From positions 1 through 8,520 of the forward strand of contig JAUXAJ010000232.1 of the NCBI GenBank assembly GCA_030620005.1: DNA of 8,520 bases, in the 5' to 3' direction. Every line of letters starts with the position of its first letter. The first letter of the stretch is position 1. The DNA comes from Promethearchaeota archaeon (GTDB lineage: Archaea; Asgardarchaeota; Lokiarchaeia; Sigynarchaeales; SOKP01). Shown here piece after piece: positions 1 to 6,574 of the stretch. A model generated the notes under the pieces. That model saw nothing but the letters and a program-made list of their open reading frames with translations. It searched no databases and was not told where the DNA came from. Both the position numbers and the translations under genes were made by a program.

Positions 1-11
1 TAAAAATAAAA
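1..11 (+). promoter_or_regulatory. Possible TATA-like element for the first gene
   Basis: The A/T-only stretch TAAAAATAAAA is centred about 25 nt before the TTG start at 30, the distance expected for an archaeal TATA box on a leaderless transcript. The window edge removes any BRE context and the region is A+T-rich anyway, so this is weak. Confidence 0.25.
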
Positions 12-29
12 CAAAAATGTGTCTAGTAA

Positions 30-1109
30 TTGAACGAAGAATGGAAAAATAAGGTGTCTACGCCCGCGCTCGTGTTAAATTACGATATAATGCAAAAAAA
101 CATAGAAATAATGGCCAAATTTGTTAAAGAAAACAATATTAGCTTACGACCACATCTAAAAACCGCTAAACTTCCAATTGTGGCTCACATGATTCTAAAA
201 GCTAGTGGTGCCAAGGGAATTGCCGTAGCAAAAGTAGGAGAAGCCGAGATTTTTGCACAATGTGGATTTGACGACATTCTAATAGCAAATCAAGTGTATG
301 AACCCATTCAAATAAAGAGATTAGTTAATATAAATAAATATGCTCTTGTAAGGGCTTGTGTTGATTCAAAAGAAAACATATTAGAATTAAGTAAACACGC
401 TACGAAAGCAAACATCGAACTCGAGGTGTTAATTGAGATTAATTTAGGTTTAGGAAGAGCTGGTGTAAGTTCTAGCGAATCTGCTTTAGAATTAGCACGA
501 TTTATAAAAGAAACTCCTGGTGTAAAACTCGTTGGGCTTCAAGGATACGAAGGTCACCTTACTCCAATGATGAATCTAGAGATGAAAGAAAAAATGGCCA
601 ATGAATGTTTTAAATTGATTTCAGACACGAGAGATCTTTTGAACAATAACGGTTTCAATATAGATTATATTTCTACTTCTGGCTCAACAACGTACATGTA
701 CGCCGCAAAATATGGGGGAATCACCGAAGTTCAGCCAGGAACATACGTTTTTTCCGACGAGCATCTACAGAGAGAAATGCCTATTTTTGAACCTGCTGTA
801 ACTGTATTAACTACCATTCAAAATCAAACGGGAAAAAAAGAATTTACCTTGGATGCTGGAACTAAGGCCATACCTACAGGAGACGGGAAACCCATCGTAA
901 AAAATCATCCAAAAATAAAATTTAGGGTATTAAACGAAGAACACGCACAAATTAAGGCATTAGGGGTGGACTTGAAACTCGGACAGAAAATTGAATTAAT
1001 TCCCGCTCACATCTGTCCCACGGTAAATCTCTACGATTTCATTCATGTGATAAAAGAGAATGAGCATGTAGGCAAATGGAAAATTCTAGCACGAGGAAAA
1101 AATTATTAA
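30..1109 (+). CDS. D-threonine aldolase / D-serine dehydratase-like PLP enzyme
   Basis: A fold-type III PLP enzyme (alanine racemase-like N-terminal barrel with a D-serine dehydratase-type C-terminal domain). Family members cleave or dehydrate D-configured beta-hydroxy amino acids such as D-threonine, D-serine or D-3-hydroxyaspartate; the substrate here cannot be told from sequence. The N-terminus carries the family opening TPALVLNYD (residues 11-19) and RPHLKTAK (40-47), in which Lys44 should form the Schiff base with PLP. The C-terminal PAHICPTVN (325-333) supplies His327 and Cys329, matching the His/Cys zinc ligands known in eukaryotic D-serine dehydratase. Length (359 aa) is slightly short for the family but both domains look complete. 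The start is TTG: an in-frame TAA lies immediately before it at 27-29, the ATG at 17 is out of frame, and the next in-frame ATG (residue 21) would cut into the conserved N-terminus. A T-tract follows the stop. The RidA gene downstream fits a dehydratase role, because RidA clears 2-enamine products. Confidence 0.88.
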   Translation: MNEEWKNKVSTPALVLNYDIMQKNIEIMAKFVKENNISLRPHLKTAKLPIVAHMILKASGAKGIAVAKVGEAEIFAQCGFDDILIANQVYEPIQIKRLVNINKYALVRACVDSKENILELSKHATKANIELEVLIEINLGLGRAGVSSSESALELARFIKETPGVKLVGLQGYEGHLTPMMNLEMKEKMANECFKLISDTRDLLNNNGFNIDYISTSGSTTYMYAAKYGGITEVQPGTYVFSDEHLQREMPIFEPAVTVLTTIQNQTGKKEFTLDAGTKAIPTGDGKPIVKNHPKIKFRVLNEEHAQIKALGVDLKLGQKIELIPAHICPTVNLYDFIHVIKENEHVGKWKILARGKNY

Positions 1110-1203
1110 AATTATAAAAATTAACTTTTTTTTAAATTTAAGCAAAAAGATTTAAATTCTGATTTTAAAATTCTTGGCAAGATGAATAAATTATTAAAAT
1201 TAT
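1100..1203. repeat. 16-nt direct repeat in the first intergenic spacer
   Basis: AAATTATTAAAATTAT occurs at 1100-1115, overlapping the stop codon of the first gene, and again at 1188-1203, 88 nt later. Both copies continue into similar sequence ending in TAAC. A shorter partial copy (AAAATTATTAAAA) lies at 1237-1249. It may be a local duplication or slippage in A+T-rich DNA; no function is evident. Confidence 0.5.
1126..1133 (+). terminator. Oligo-T terminator after the first gene
   Basis: Eight consecutive T residues start 17 nt after the TAA stop, without a strong hairpin. Archaeal RNA polymerase commonly terminates at such T-tracts. It suggests that the first gene and the RidA gene are not one obligatory transcript. 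Confidence 0.45.
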
Positions 1204-1213
1204 GAAAAATAAC

Positions 1214-1224
1214 TTTTATAATAA
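1214..1224 (+). promoter_or_regulatory. Candidate TATA box for the RidA gene
   Basis: TTTTATAATAA lies 45-55 nt before the RidA ATG, which would place transcription initiation about 25 nt upstream of the start codon. A second A/T stretch at 1237-1249 sits at leaderless distance, so the active element is uncertain. Confidence 0.3.
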
Positions 1225-1269
1225 ACTCAAGAGGTTAAAATTATTAAAACAGAATGGTGTTAAATTAAA

Positions 1270-1647
1270 ATGACTGATAGTGAAAAGGTTAACCCAGGTA
1301 CGCCTGTTGCTGGACCTTATAGTCCCGGAATAAAAGTAGGAAACTTACTATTCGTTTCTGGTCAAGGTCCAGCACAAGGTACAACAGATATAAAAGACCA
1401 GACTTTAACCGTGCTCGAAAATGTTAAAAAGGTGGTTGAAGCTGCGGGATTAAAAGTATCAGATATCGTTAAAACCACGGTTTTTTTGAAAAATATGAAA
1501 GATTTTGGAAAAATGAATCGAGTTTACAAAAAGTTTTTCATTAATAATGGAGTAGCTGAGAAATTTCCAGCCCGAAGTACAATAGAAGTATCAAGCTTAC
1601 CTGTAGCTTCGATGTTAGTCGAAATAGAAGCTATTGTAGTATTTTAA
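1270..1647 (+). CDS. ridA: RidA family (YjgF/YER057c/UK114) enamine/imine deaminase
   Basis: A 125-residue protein with the full RidA pattern: GPYSPGIKVGNLLFVSGQ (residues 15-32), the helix VLENVKKVVEAAGL (48-61), the strand TTVFLKNM (69-76), FPARSTIEVSSLP (99-111) and the C-terminal strand VEIEAIVVF. Arg102 and Glu120 correspond to the catalytic arginine and glutamate of RidA (Arg105/Glu120 in E. coli). The family acts in the cytosol as a homotrimer, hydrolysing 2-aminoacrylate and related enamines/imines released by PLP-dependent dehydratases, giving keto acids and ammonia and protecting PLP enzymes from damage. The stretch between VSGQ and the first helix is roughly ten residues shorter than in typical members, so the loop near the active site is trimmed. 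Its neighbour at 30-1109 belongs to a family that can produce such enamines. No clear Shine-Dalgarno sequence precedes the ATG. Confidence 0.93.
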   Translation: MTDSEKVNPGTPVAGPYSPGIKVGNLLFVSGQGPAQGTTDIKDQTLTVLENVKKVVEAAGLKVSDIVKTTVFLKNMKDFGKMNRVYKKFFINNGVAEKFPARSTIEVSSLPVASMLVEIEAIVVF

Positions 1648-1678
1648 ACTCATTATTAATTTTTCTTACTTCCTATTT

Positions 1679-1706
1679 TTTTTTATGATTTATAAATCAT
1701 AAAAAA
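1679..1706. terminator. 28-nt perfect palindrome with flanking T-tracts after ridA
   Basis: The core ATGATTTATAAATCAT (1685-1700) is a perfect palindrome and is extended by six T on the left and six A on the right, giving 28 self-complementary nt. A run of T (1709-1715) follows. It lies 31 nt after the ridA stop and about 120 nt before the aminotransferase. A terminator is the simplest reading; a dimeric-regulator site is the alternative. Confidence 0.5.
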
Positions 1707-1826
1707 GATTTTTTTATTGCGTTATACTAGTTATTATTAGTCGGGAAGACCCCCATACAATTTAAAATAACTATGAAGAACTTGAATAATAAAATATGAT
1801 AAATTACTATATGAAGGGAAAAATAT

Positions 1827-3248
1827 ATGGAATATGAAGAAATTAAAAAAAGAATTAAAATTATAGCGGAAGAGGATGTTAAGGGCATACCAGAAGATGA
1901 GATGGCTAAAGTTCGAAAAAAAATTGCCAAAAAATGCCCTAAATCGAAACCTCTATATGAAGAATTGAAAAATTTAATACCCGGAGGCTCTCAACACCAG
2001 TTAACTATTAAAGATCCTTTTGCCGTTACGATGAAACGAGCACTTGGCACGAGAATGTGGGACATCGATGACAATGAATACATCGATTATCTCATGTCTG
2101 CTGGAGCGTGTATCTTGGGGCATAATTTTCCACCCTTTAAGGAAGAAATGATCAAGGTATTAAACGATCTCCCACCAGATCTTTATTGGAACTGTGAATG
2201 GGAAAATAAAGCAATTAAAATGATTCAGAAACACATGCCTTCCATAGAAAGATTGCAATATTTTCAATCAGGTACAGAAGCTGATATGGCTGCATTACGC
2301 ATTGCCAGAGTGTTCACGGGAAACGATAAAATCATCAAGATTAGTGGAGCATACCATGGTTGGAGCGATCAACTCGCAGTTGACATTCACATTCCCTTTT
2401 CAGGGACAATGGAAAGCGATGGAATCCCTCGTGGATGCTTTAAAGATACAATCAGCATTCCTCCCGGCGATTTAGAAGCTCTCGAAGAAAACCTTAAAAA
2501 ATGGTCGGCAAAAAGAGCTGGAGTTGCTGCAGTTTTAATCGAGCCATTAGGACCAGAATCAGGGTCCATCCCCGTTCCATTTAATTTTGCCAAGGTAGCT
2601 AGAGAATTATGCGATCAATACGACACCCTATTAATATTTGATGAAGTCGTAACGGGATTTAGATTAGACATGGGCGGCGCTCAAAAATTTTTCAACGTCA
2701 AGCCTGACATGACAGTATTAGGTAAAATCATAACTCACGGTTTTCCATCTTCTGGAGCTGTCGGAGGGCGAGAAGATGTAATGAGCGTCATCACTGGTGA
2801 TGTGGAGGCAGGTGGGAAACACGCATTTGTAGGTGGAACAATGAGAGGAAATCCTTTAACAGTCGCTGCAACATATTGGGGTATTAAATTCATGGAGGAA
2901 CAAGACGCGATTAATAAAGCTGGTAAGGCCGGAGACGATTTAGTGAAAAAACTAAGCGATTTATTCGAACAGCACGATCGTCCGAATTATTTTGCGTATA
3001 ATTACATGTCGTGCGTTCATTACGAAACCTTTTCTCCTTTAGCAATGGACATTAGAGATGCAAATAACATAGCTAAAGCTGTCTTCAGAAAGCATTGCGT
3101 GGACGATCTTGCGACTTTTTTCTTATCCGAAGGTGTCATAACGAAATACGGTAATAGAGCTTTCACTTCGATGCAACACACTCCCGAAGATAACGATAAA
3201 TTCGTAGAAGCTTTTGATAAGGCTTTAAAAATCATACCTAAATATTAA
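1827..3248 (+). CDS. Class III PLP aminotransferase, glutamate-1-semialdehyde aminomutase-like
   Basis: A fold-type I PLP enzyme of the class III aminotransferase / glutamate-1-semialdehyde 2,1-aminomutase group. Visible landmarks are LIPGGS (residues 50-55), YFQSGTEADMAALRIARVFTG (around 145-165, phosphate-binding SGT at 148-150), YHGW (176-179), DEVVTGFR with Asp272 pairing with the pyridine nitrogen, LGKIITHGFP with Lys300 as Schiff-base lysine, and TMRGNPLTVAA. The Asp-Lys spacing of 28 residues matches the aminomutase. Length is 473 aa against about 430 for typical members; the excess is a charged, helical N-terminal extension (about residues 1-43) ahead of the usual family start. No heme-pathway gene is nearby, so true aminomutase activity is doubtful; a transaminase or epimerase of (D-)amino acids fits the dehydratase/RidA neighbours better, by inference only. 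AAGGG (1814-1818) gives a reasonable ribosome site 8 nt before the ATG. A T10 tract directly follows the stop. Confidence 0.9.
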   Translation: MEYEEIKKRIKIIAEEDVKGIPEDEMAKVRKKIAKKCPKSKPLYEELKNLIPGGSQHQLTIKDPFAVTMKRALGTRMWDIDDNEYIDYLMSAGACILGHNFPPFKEEMIKVLNDLPPDLYWNCEWENKAIKMIQKHMPSIERLQYFQSGTEADMAALRIARVFTGNDKIIKISGAYHGWSDQLAVDIHIPFSGTMESDGIPRGCFKDTISIPPGDLEALEENLKKWSAKRAGVAAVLIEPLGPESGSIPVPFNFAKVARELCDQYDTLLIFDEVVTGFRLDMGGAQKFFNVKPDMTVLGKIITHGFPSSGAVGGREDVMSVITGDVEAGGKHAFVGGTMRGNPLTVAATYWGIKFMEEQDAINKAGKAGDDLVKKLSDLFEQHDRPNYFAYNYMSCVHYETFSPLAMDIRDANNIAKAVFRKHCVDDLATFFLSEGVITKYGNRAFTSMQHTPEDNDKFVEAFDKALKIIPKY

Positions 3249-3289
3249 TTTTTTTTTTAAGATTTCATCCTTCTTTTTTATAAAAAGAA
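3249..3289 (+). terminator. T10 tract and U-rich hairpin after the aminotransferase
   Basis: Ten T residues (3249-3258) begin right after the stop codon. Further on, TTCTTTTT (3271-3278) pairs perfectly with AAAAAGAA (3282-3289) across a 3-nt loop. This looks like a transcription end, possibly usable from both strands because the sulfatase remnant on the other strand points towards it. Confidence 0.5.
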
Positions 3290-3340
3290 CTTGAATGGAA
3301 TTCGAAATTAACATTTTTAAAGTTTAATTATTAAATATAC

Positions 3341-3478
3341 TTATATTACTTTCCCTGTTAATTGTATTTTCCCTTTTCCAGCCAATTTCTGCATGTTCTT
3401 AGTCTCAACTCGCATATTACCACATGGCTCAATATAGGTTTTGTTTAGGCTATCCAATAAAATCAGAATTACATTCAT
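3341..3478 (-). pseudogene. N-terminal remnant of a sulfatase (alkaline phosphatase superfamily)
   Basis: The minus strand has a 45-codon frame, ATG at 3478 to TAA at 3341, in the gap between the aminotransferase and the DUF3604 gene. It begins MNVILILLDSLNKTYIEPCG and continues with NMRVETKNMQKLAGKG. This follows the N-terminal sulfatase pattern NVxxIxxDSLxxxYLxxYGN...V.TPNxDxLAxxG, including Asp9, the first metal-binding aspartate. Several usually conserved positions have changed (Tyr to Cys before GN, TPN to TKN, NMD to NMQ), and the frame stops after ten more residues; the several hundred residues that carry the catalytic Cys/Ser motif are absent downstream. I read it as a decayed, 3'-deleted gene. 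Family assignment rests on about 36 residues read by eye. A short functional peptide is possible but less likely. The rest of the gap (3290-3340 and 3479-3581) shows only A+T-rich sequence and the promoter of the next gene. Confidence 0.6.
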
Positions 3479-3551
3479 TTTTTTAAAAATATTCTAAGTG
3501 TTTATTATGATAATAATAAAAATTTTAAATTTAAGTATTAAATAGTCTTAT

Positions 3552-3561
3552 CTATAATTTA
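3552..3561 (+). promoter_or_regulatory. TATA box of the DUF3604 gene, leaderless spacing
   Basis: CTATAATTTA is centred about 26 nt before the ATG at 3582, the spacing at which archaeal transcription would begin at the start codon itself. No Shine-Dalgarno sequence is present (AATCGAATATACA precedes the ATG), which fits a leaderless mRNA. Confidence 0.45.
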
Positions 3562-3581
3562 AAAAAAAAATCGAATATACA

Positions 3582-5714
3582 ATGTCGAGTACAAATAACG
3601 GACGGTTTAATAAGTGGCGGATACCCAGACTAGTTGTTTATTTGTGCGGCGTAGTTACTATTTTCTGGTTCTTCTTTAGTTTTATTGGATTAATCATTGG
3701 AGTAATATATTTTGTTTATTGGAAAGATATCGCTTGGAAACGTCACGGGATCGCTTTAGCACTTTATATTGGTTTCATTACTGTCTTAACAGATGTGTAT
3801 AACGGATTAGCTCCATTAAATTTGGCTATTTACGGAGGTCTATTATTTATAACGGCTTATACATCAACAGTATTAATCTATGGCTTTTTACAAGAGAAAA
3901 ACGTGAGAAAAATTGAATTTATTCCTTTAATATGTCAGAAGTTAAGCTCGCAATCTAAAAGAGTTAAAAAATCGTTAAAAATCCTCTTGATCGTTCTTCC
4001 AACAATATCGTGGACTTTAGTTAACATTGATTTAGGACTAATGTTCGACAATACCACGCGGTTGTTATGGGTTAACGCTCCTTCTAAAGTGAGAGTTAGC
4101 GAAACTTTTCAAGTTACCGTCCAAGCTTGGGATCCATATGAGCGTTTAAGCGCAAATTACAGGGGAACTGTTGAATTCTCTGTTGAATCATATAATCCTA
4201 ATAATATGCAACTTCTTAGATCGATTGCTGCTTCTCTACCAGAACCATATACATTTACTGGACAAATATTTGGTTCCGATATTGCCTACGAAATAAAGGA
4301 CGGTAAGGATAATGGAATGCACGTCTTTGACGCTTCCATCAGGACGCCGGGCATTCATTATCTTTTAGTGAAAGACAGCACCACGAATAACGTTTATTAT
4401 AGCAATCCTATTGTAGTTGGCACCTTTCTTGGAATGAAAAGGATTGCTTGGGGAGATATTCATTCTCATTCGATTCTATCAGATGGCACGGGCAATCCTG
4501 ACCATCACTTTTACTTTGCACGTGAAGTAGCCTGTCTTGACTTTAATGCTCTTACGGATCATGCGGAAATCTTGATGTGGAACCCCTTGTCTCTTGATAT
4601 TCTCGAAAGAGAGACAAACAAAGCCTATGAACCTGGTGAATTTGTCACATTTCACGGAATTGAGTGGACTAATGTTCGGACTGGCCATTATGTTTGTGTT
4701 TTTAGCGGAGATGTATTGTTAAAATCACCAGTCCTCGACTCTTATTTACAGGTAACTGCTCCAGAGCAATTATGGAACGTGTTGGACAATTTTACGGCTG
4801 AACAAGATTGCAAGGCGTTAGCACTACCCCATCACACGACTAAAAAGACTTACATCCAAGATTGGACGTACATGAATCCAAAATATGTCAAAATTGCAGA
4901 GGTCACATCGGTGCACGGAGAATTTCTATTTGAACAAAGACACCCGTTAAATTATCGAGGTGCGATTGATCCACCCCCCGAATATGTAAGTGGTTCTTCA
5001 ATCATTGACGCTCTTTCCATGGGCAAAAGATTGACGTTATATGCAGCAAGCGATGAGCATGACGGCCATCCAGGTCATAGCCTTAGCCACACGAGAGCTT
5101 GTGTTGGTCAACAACGCCCTTATTCTACTTGGCACACGCGAAATGAACATCCATACCCTGGTGGCTTAACGGCTGTGCACGTTGACGGTCTTACTAGGGA
5201 GAGTGTATTTGATGGATTATATAATCAACGAATATTTGCCAATTCTGATCATGGACGCCCCATTCTTCATTTCACCATCAACGGACAGGATGTTGGAGAC
5301 GGTTCAACTCTAATGGTTGAAAGACAATGGTTCCCACGGGAAATTAAAGTTATTTTAGCCCAAGATGGGGTTCCCCCCGCATTAAAGTCGATGGTCGCTT
5401 CAGTGACAGCTAATTGGATTCCTGATTGGGATGCAACAATAGAAATCATTAAAAATGGACAGTTATGGCGGTCGATAAGAGTTTCTGAACCCGTTCAGGA
5501 AATCATGGTTACTGATCTCATGCCCATCACAGGAGCTTCTTATGAAGATAGGTGTATTACTGAGGGTAATGACTCGTACATAAATTCTTATAGCGACAAT
5601 CCTATCAATCCAAGTAAATTGAACACTGGTGGATTTGATTATTACTTGGTTCGAATAGTTGGAGATAATGGCAGAACATCCTATATAGGTCCAATATGGA
5701 TAGGTTATGAATAG
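3582..5714 (+). CDS. Membrane-anchored DUF3604 / PHP-like metallohydrolase
   Basis: A 710-residue protein in three parts. (1) Residues about 17-154 hold several membrane segments: a long hydrophobic stretch 17-46 that could be a hairpin, then 57-73, 79-103 and 132-154. Basic clusters at 8-16, 48-55, 104-110 and 126-133 imply a cytoplasmic N-terminus and an extracytoplasmic C-terminal part. (2) Residues about 160-280 look like a beta-rich Ig-like domain. (3) From about 286 comes a DUF3604 domain related to the PHP fold, with GDIHSHSILSDG (His294, His296, Asp301), TDHAE (His327), HGIEW (His358, Glu361), PHHTT (His417, His418) and SDEHDGHPGH (Asp491, His493, His496) as likely metal ligands. PHP-type domains are metal-dependent phosphoesterases or related hydrolases, but no DUF3604 substrate is known to me. 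Most members I recall have a signal peptide instead of a multi-pass anchor. The C-terminal 200 residues may form a further beta domain. The stop codon lies inside a terminator-like palindrome. Confidence 0.85.
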   Translation: MSSTNNGRFNKWRIPRLVVYLCGVVTIFWFFFSFIGLIIGVIYFVYWKDIAWKRHGIALALYIGFITVLTDVYNGLAPLNLAIYGGLLFITAYTSTVLIYGFLQEKNVRKIEFIPLICQKLSSQSKRVKKSLKILLIVLPTISWTLVNIDLGLMFDNTTRLLWVNAPSKVRVSETFQVTVQAWDPYERLSANYRGTVEFSVESYNPNNMQLLRSIAASLPEPYTFTGQIFGSDIAYEIKDGKDNGMHVFDASIRTPGIHYLLVKDSTTNNVYYSNPIVVGTFLGMKRIAWGDIHSHSILSDGTGNPDHHFYFAREVACLDFNALTDHAEILMWNPLSLDILERETNKAYEPGEFVTFHGIEWTNVRTGHYVCVFSGDVLLKSPVLDSYLQVTAPEQLWNVLDNFTAEQDCKALALPHHTTKKTYIQDWTYMNPKYVKIAEVTSVHGEFLFEQRHPLNYRGAIDPPPEYVSGSSIIDALSMGKRLTLYAASDEHDGHPGHSLSHTRACVGQQRPYSTWHTRNEHPYPGGLTAVHVDGLTRESVFDGLYNQRIFANSDHGRPILHFTINGQDVGDGSTLMVERQWFPREIKVILAQDGVPPALKSMVASVTANWIPDWDATIEIIKNGQLWRSIRVSEPVQEIMVTDLMPITGASYEDRCITEGNDSYINSYSDNPINPSKLNTGGFDYYLVRIVGDNGRTSYIGPIWIGYE

Positions 5715-5731
5715 GTTATAACCTTTTTTTT
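5713..5731 (+). terminator. Terminator overlapping the DUF3604 stop codon
   Basis: AGGTTATAACCT (5713-5724) is a perfect 12-nt palindrome that shares its first bases with the TAG stop (5712-5714), and its last T begins a run of eight (5724-5731). A short stem followed by a T-tract is a typical transcription end. Confidence 0.55.
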
Positions 5732-5780
5732 ATAATAAACTCACCTTACTTTAATTCCCTTTAGTTTAATGATATCGGAG

Positions 5781-5834
5781 GGATTTTTTCATTTTAAAAT
5801 CCAATGAGTGATATAAAAATTAAACAATTTTTAT
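5781..5834 (-). terminator. Two hairpins at the convergent junction, likely terminator of the dprA-PRTase pair
   Basis: ATAAAAATT (5813-5821) pairs with AATTTTTAT (5826-5834) as a perfect 9-bp stem with a 4-nt loop, 20 nt past the PRTase stop on the minus strand. A second hairpin pairs GGATTTT (5781-5787) with AAAATCC (5796-5802) across 8 nt. In the minus direction the distal arms are U-rich, suiting termination between convergent genes. The 140-nt junction otherwise shows no gene. Confidence 0.45.
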
Positions 5835-5854
5835 CCTTCTATAAAATGAGATCT

Positions 5855-6574
5855 TTACTCCTCATACTCGTAAATATTATGATCCGTTCTTGCGAGAGTT
5901 ATCATATCTATAACATTACAACCCTTTTCATTCAATCTAAAGCAAATTTTGTCTTTAGTTTCTCCGTCAGTAATAATATCATCTATTAACAATATTCTTA
6001 GCTGATCTAAATCATTATTATCGCAATTTATAGAGTATTCCTTCTTATAATCAGATGTTCGATTTATACTACTTAAACTCATTGGAATACTGAAAATGTT
6101 GCTAAATTCCTTACTAATTATTTCAACTGAGTTATAAGAATACTCTAATTTCGCAGGTACAGGAATTATTTCATCATAATTTAATGATCCAATTATAATT
6201 TTTAAATAATTAGCATAAAAATTTGAAATTATTTTCAATTGTTGCTTTCTAGATGTTCTTATAAAACTGCTTGGAGCTCTATGCAATGGTCCCGATTTAG
6301 AATAAAACACTATGTTTGAAAATGCGGGATATTTTAGATTAGGAGCGTCTCTTGAATCATTATCATAAGTCCCTTGGGGATAATATGCTCCCAAAGAAAT
6401 AACATCATCAGTTTTAGGTTTTAATGTTAAATCATAAAACCAGAAAGGTCTTCTAAATTCATCTGGAAAGTTAGGATCTATATTTAGCAGGAATCTCCCT
6501 TTAATAAGTGGAATTGAATTAATAGTAATTTTTTTATATGTAAATATTCCAAAATCAAATTTAATTTGCTTAAT
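5855..6574 (-). CDS. ComF-like phosphoribosyltransferase paired with DprA
   Basis: A type I phosphoribosyltransferase domain closest to the ComF group. The PRPP-binding loop is LLIDDIITDGET, with the two acidic residues at 198-199 counted from the start proposed here; EIIPVPAK lies about 60 residues earlier, as in ComF-like proteins, and NRTSDYKKEY and the C-terminal strand VIDMITLART also fit. ComF's N-terminal zinc-ribbon cysteines are absent; a beta-rich stretch of roughly 95 residues precedes the domain instead. The first conventional start is a TTG at 6394, giving 179 aa. However, the frame is open without a stop from about 6605 and reads like protein (for example GRFLLNIDPNFPDEFRRPFW), with no ATG, GTG or TTG in it. 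GGAGG at 6588-6584 sits 9 nt before an ATT codon at 6574, which I take as the likely start (239 aa, overlapping the dprA stop by 5 nt). A frameshift or fusion is the alternative. The substrate is unknown; the base may be a nucleobase or a signalling nucleotide. The start is the weak part of this call, not the domain. Confidence 0.72.
   Translation of the reverse strand: MKQIKFDFGIFTYKKITINSIPLIKGRFLLNIDPNFPDEFRRPFWFYDLTLKPKTDDVISLGAYYPQGTYDNDSRDAPNLKYPAFSNIVFYSKSGPLHRAPSSFIRTSRKQQLKIISNFYANYLKIIIGSLNYDEIIPVPAKLEYSYNSVEIISKEFSNIFSIPMSLSSINRTSDYKKEYSINCDNNDLDQLRILLIDDIITDGETKDKICFRLNEKGCNVIDMITLARTDHNIYEYEE

Noticed and set aside
1110..1269. A+T-rich repeats considered as CRISPR or tandem repeats
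   Set aside because: Only two full copies and one partial, low complexity, and irregular spacing; no spacer/repeat periodicity.
1741..1756. GGG-AAGA-CCC mini hairpin before the aminotransferase, considered as a riboswitch or RNA gene
   Set aside because: A 3-bp stem in an otherwise A+T-rich leader; no conserved riboswitch or tRNA elements around it.
1727..1930. 67-codon minus-strand frame with hydrophobic residues
   Set aside because: It overlaps the ribosome site and N-terminus of the aminotransferase, resembles no family, and its hydrophobicity follows from complementing Lys/Glu-rich codons.
2387..2593. 68-codon minus-strand frame
   Set aside because: Lies wholly inside the aminotransferase core, whose motifs are unmistakable; a shadow frame.
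3020..3235. 71-codon minus-strand frame
   Set aside because: Antisense to the C-terminal domain of the aminotransferase, with no recognisable motif or ribosome site.
4479..4688. 69-codon minus-strand frame
   Set aside because: Antisense to the metal-ligand region of the DUF3604 domain; shadow.
5804..5989. 61-codon + strand frame after the DUF3604 gene, with GGAGGG upstream at 5778-5783
   Set aside because: The GGAGGG is about 20 nt from the ATG and inside a hairpin, and most of the frame is antisense to the PRTase C-terminus. A remnant cannot be excluded but nothing supports a gene.
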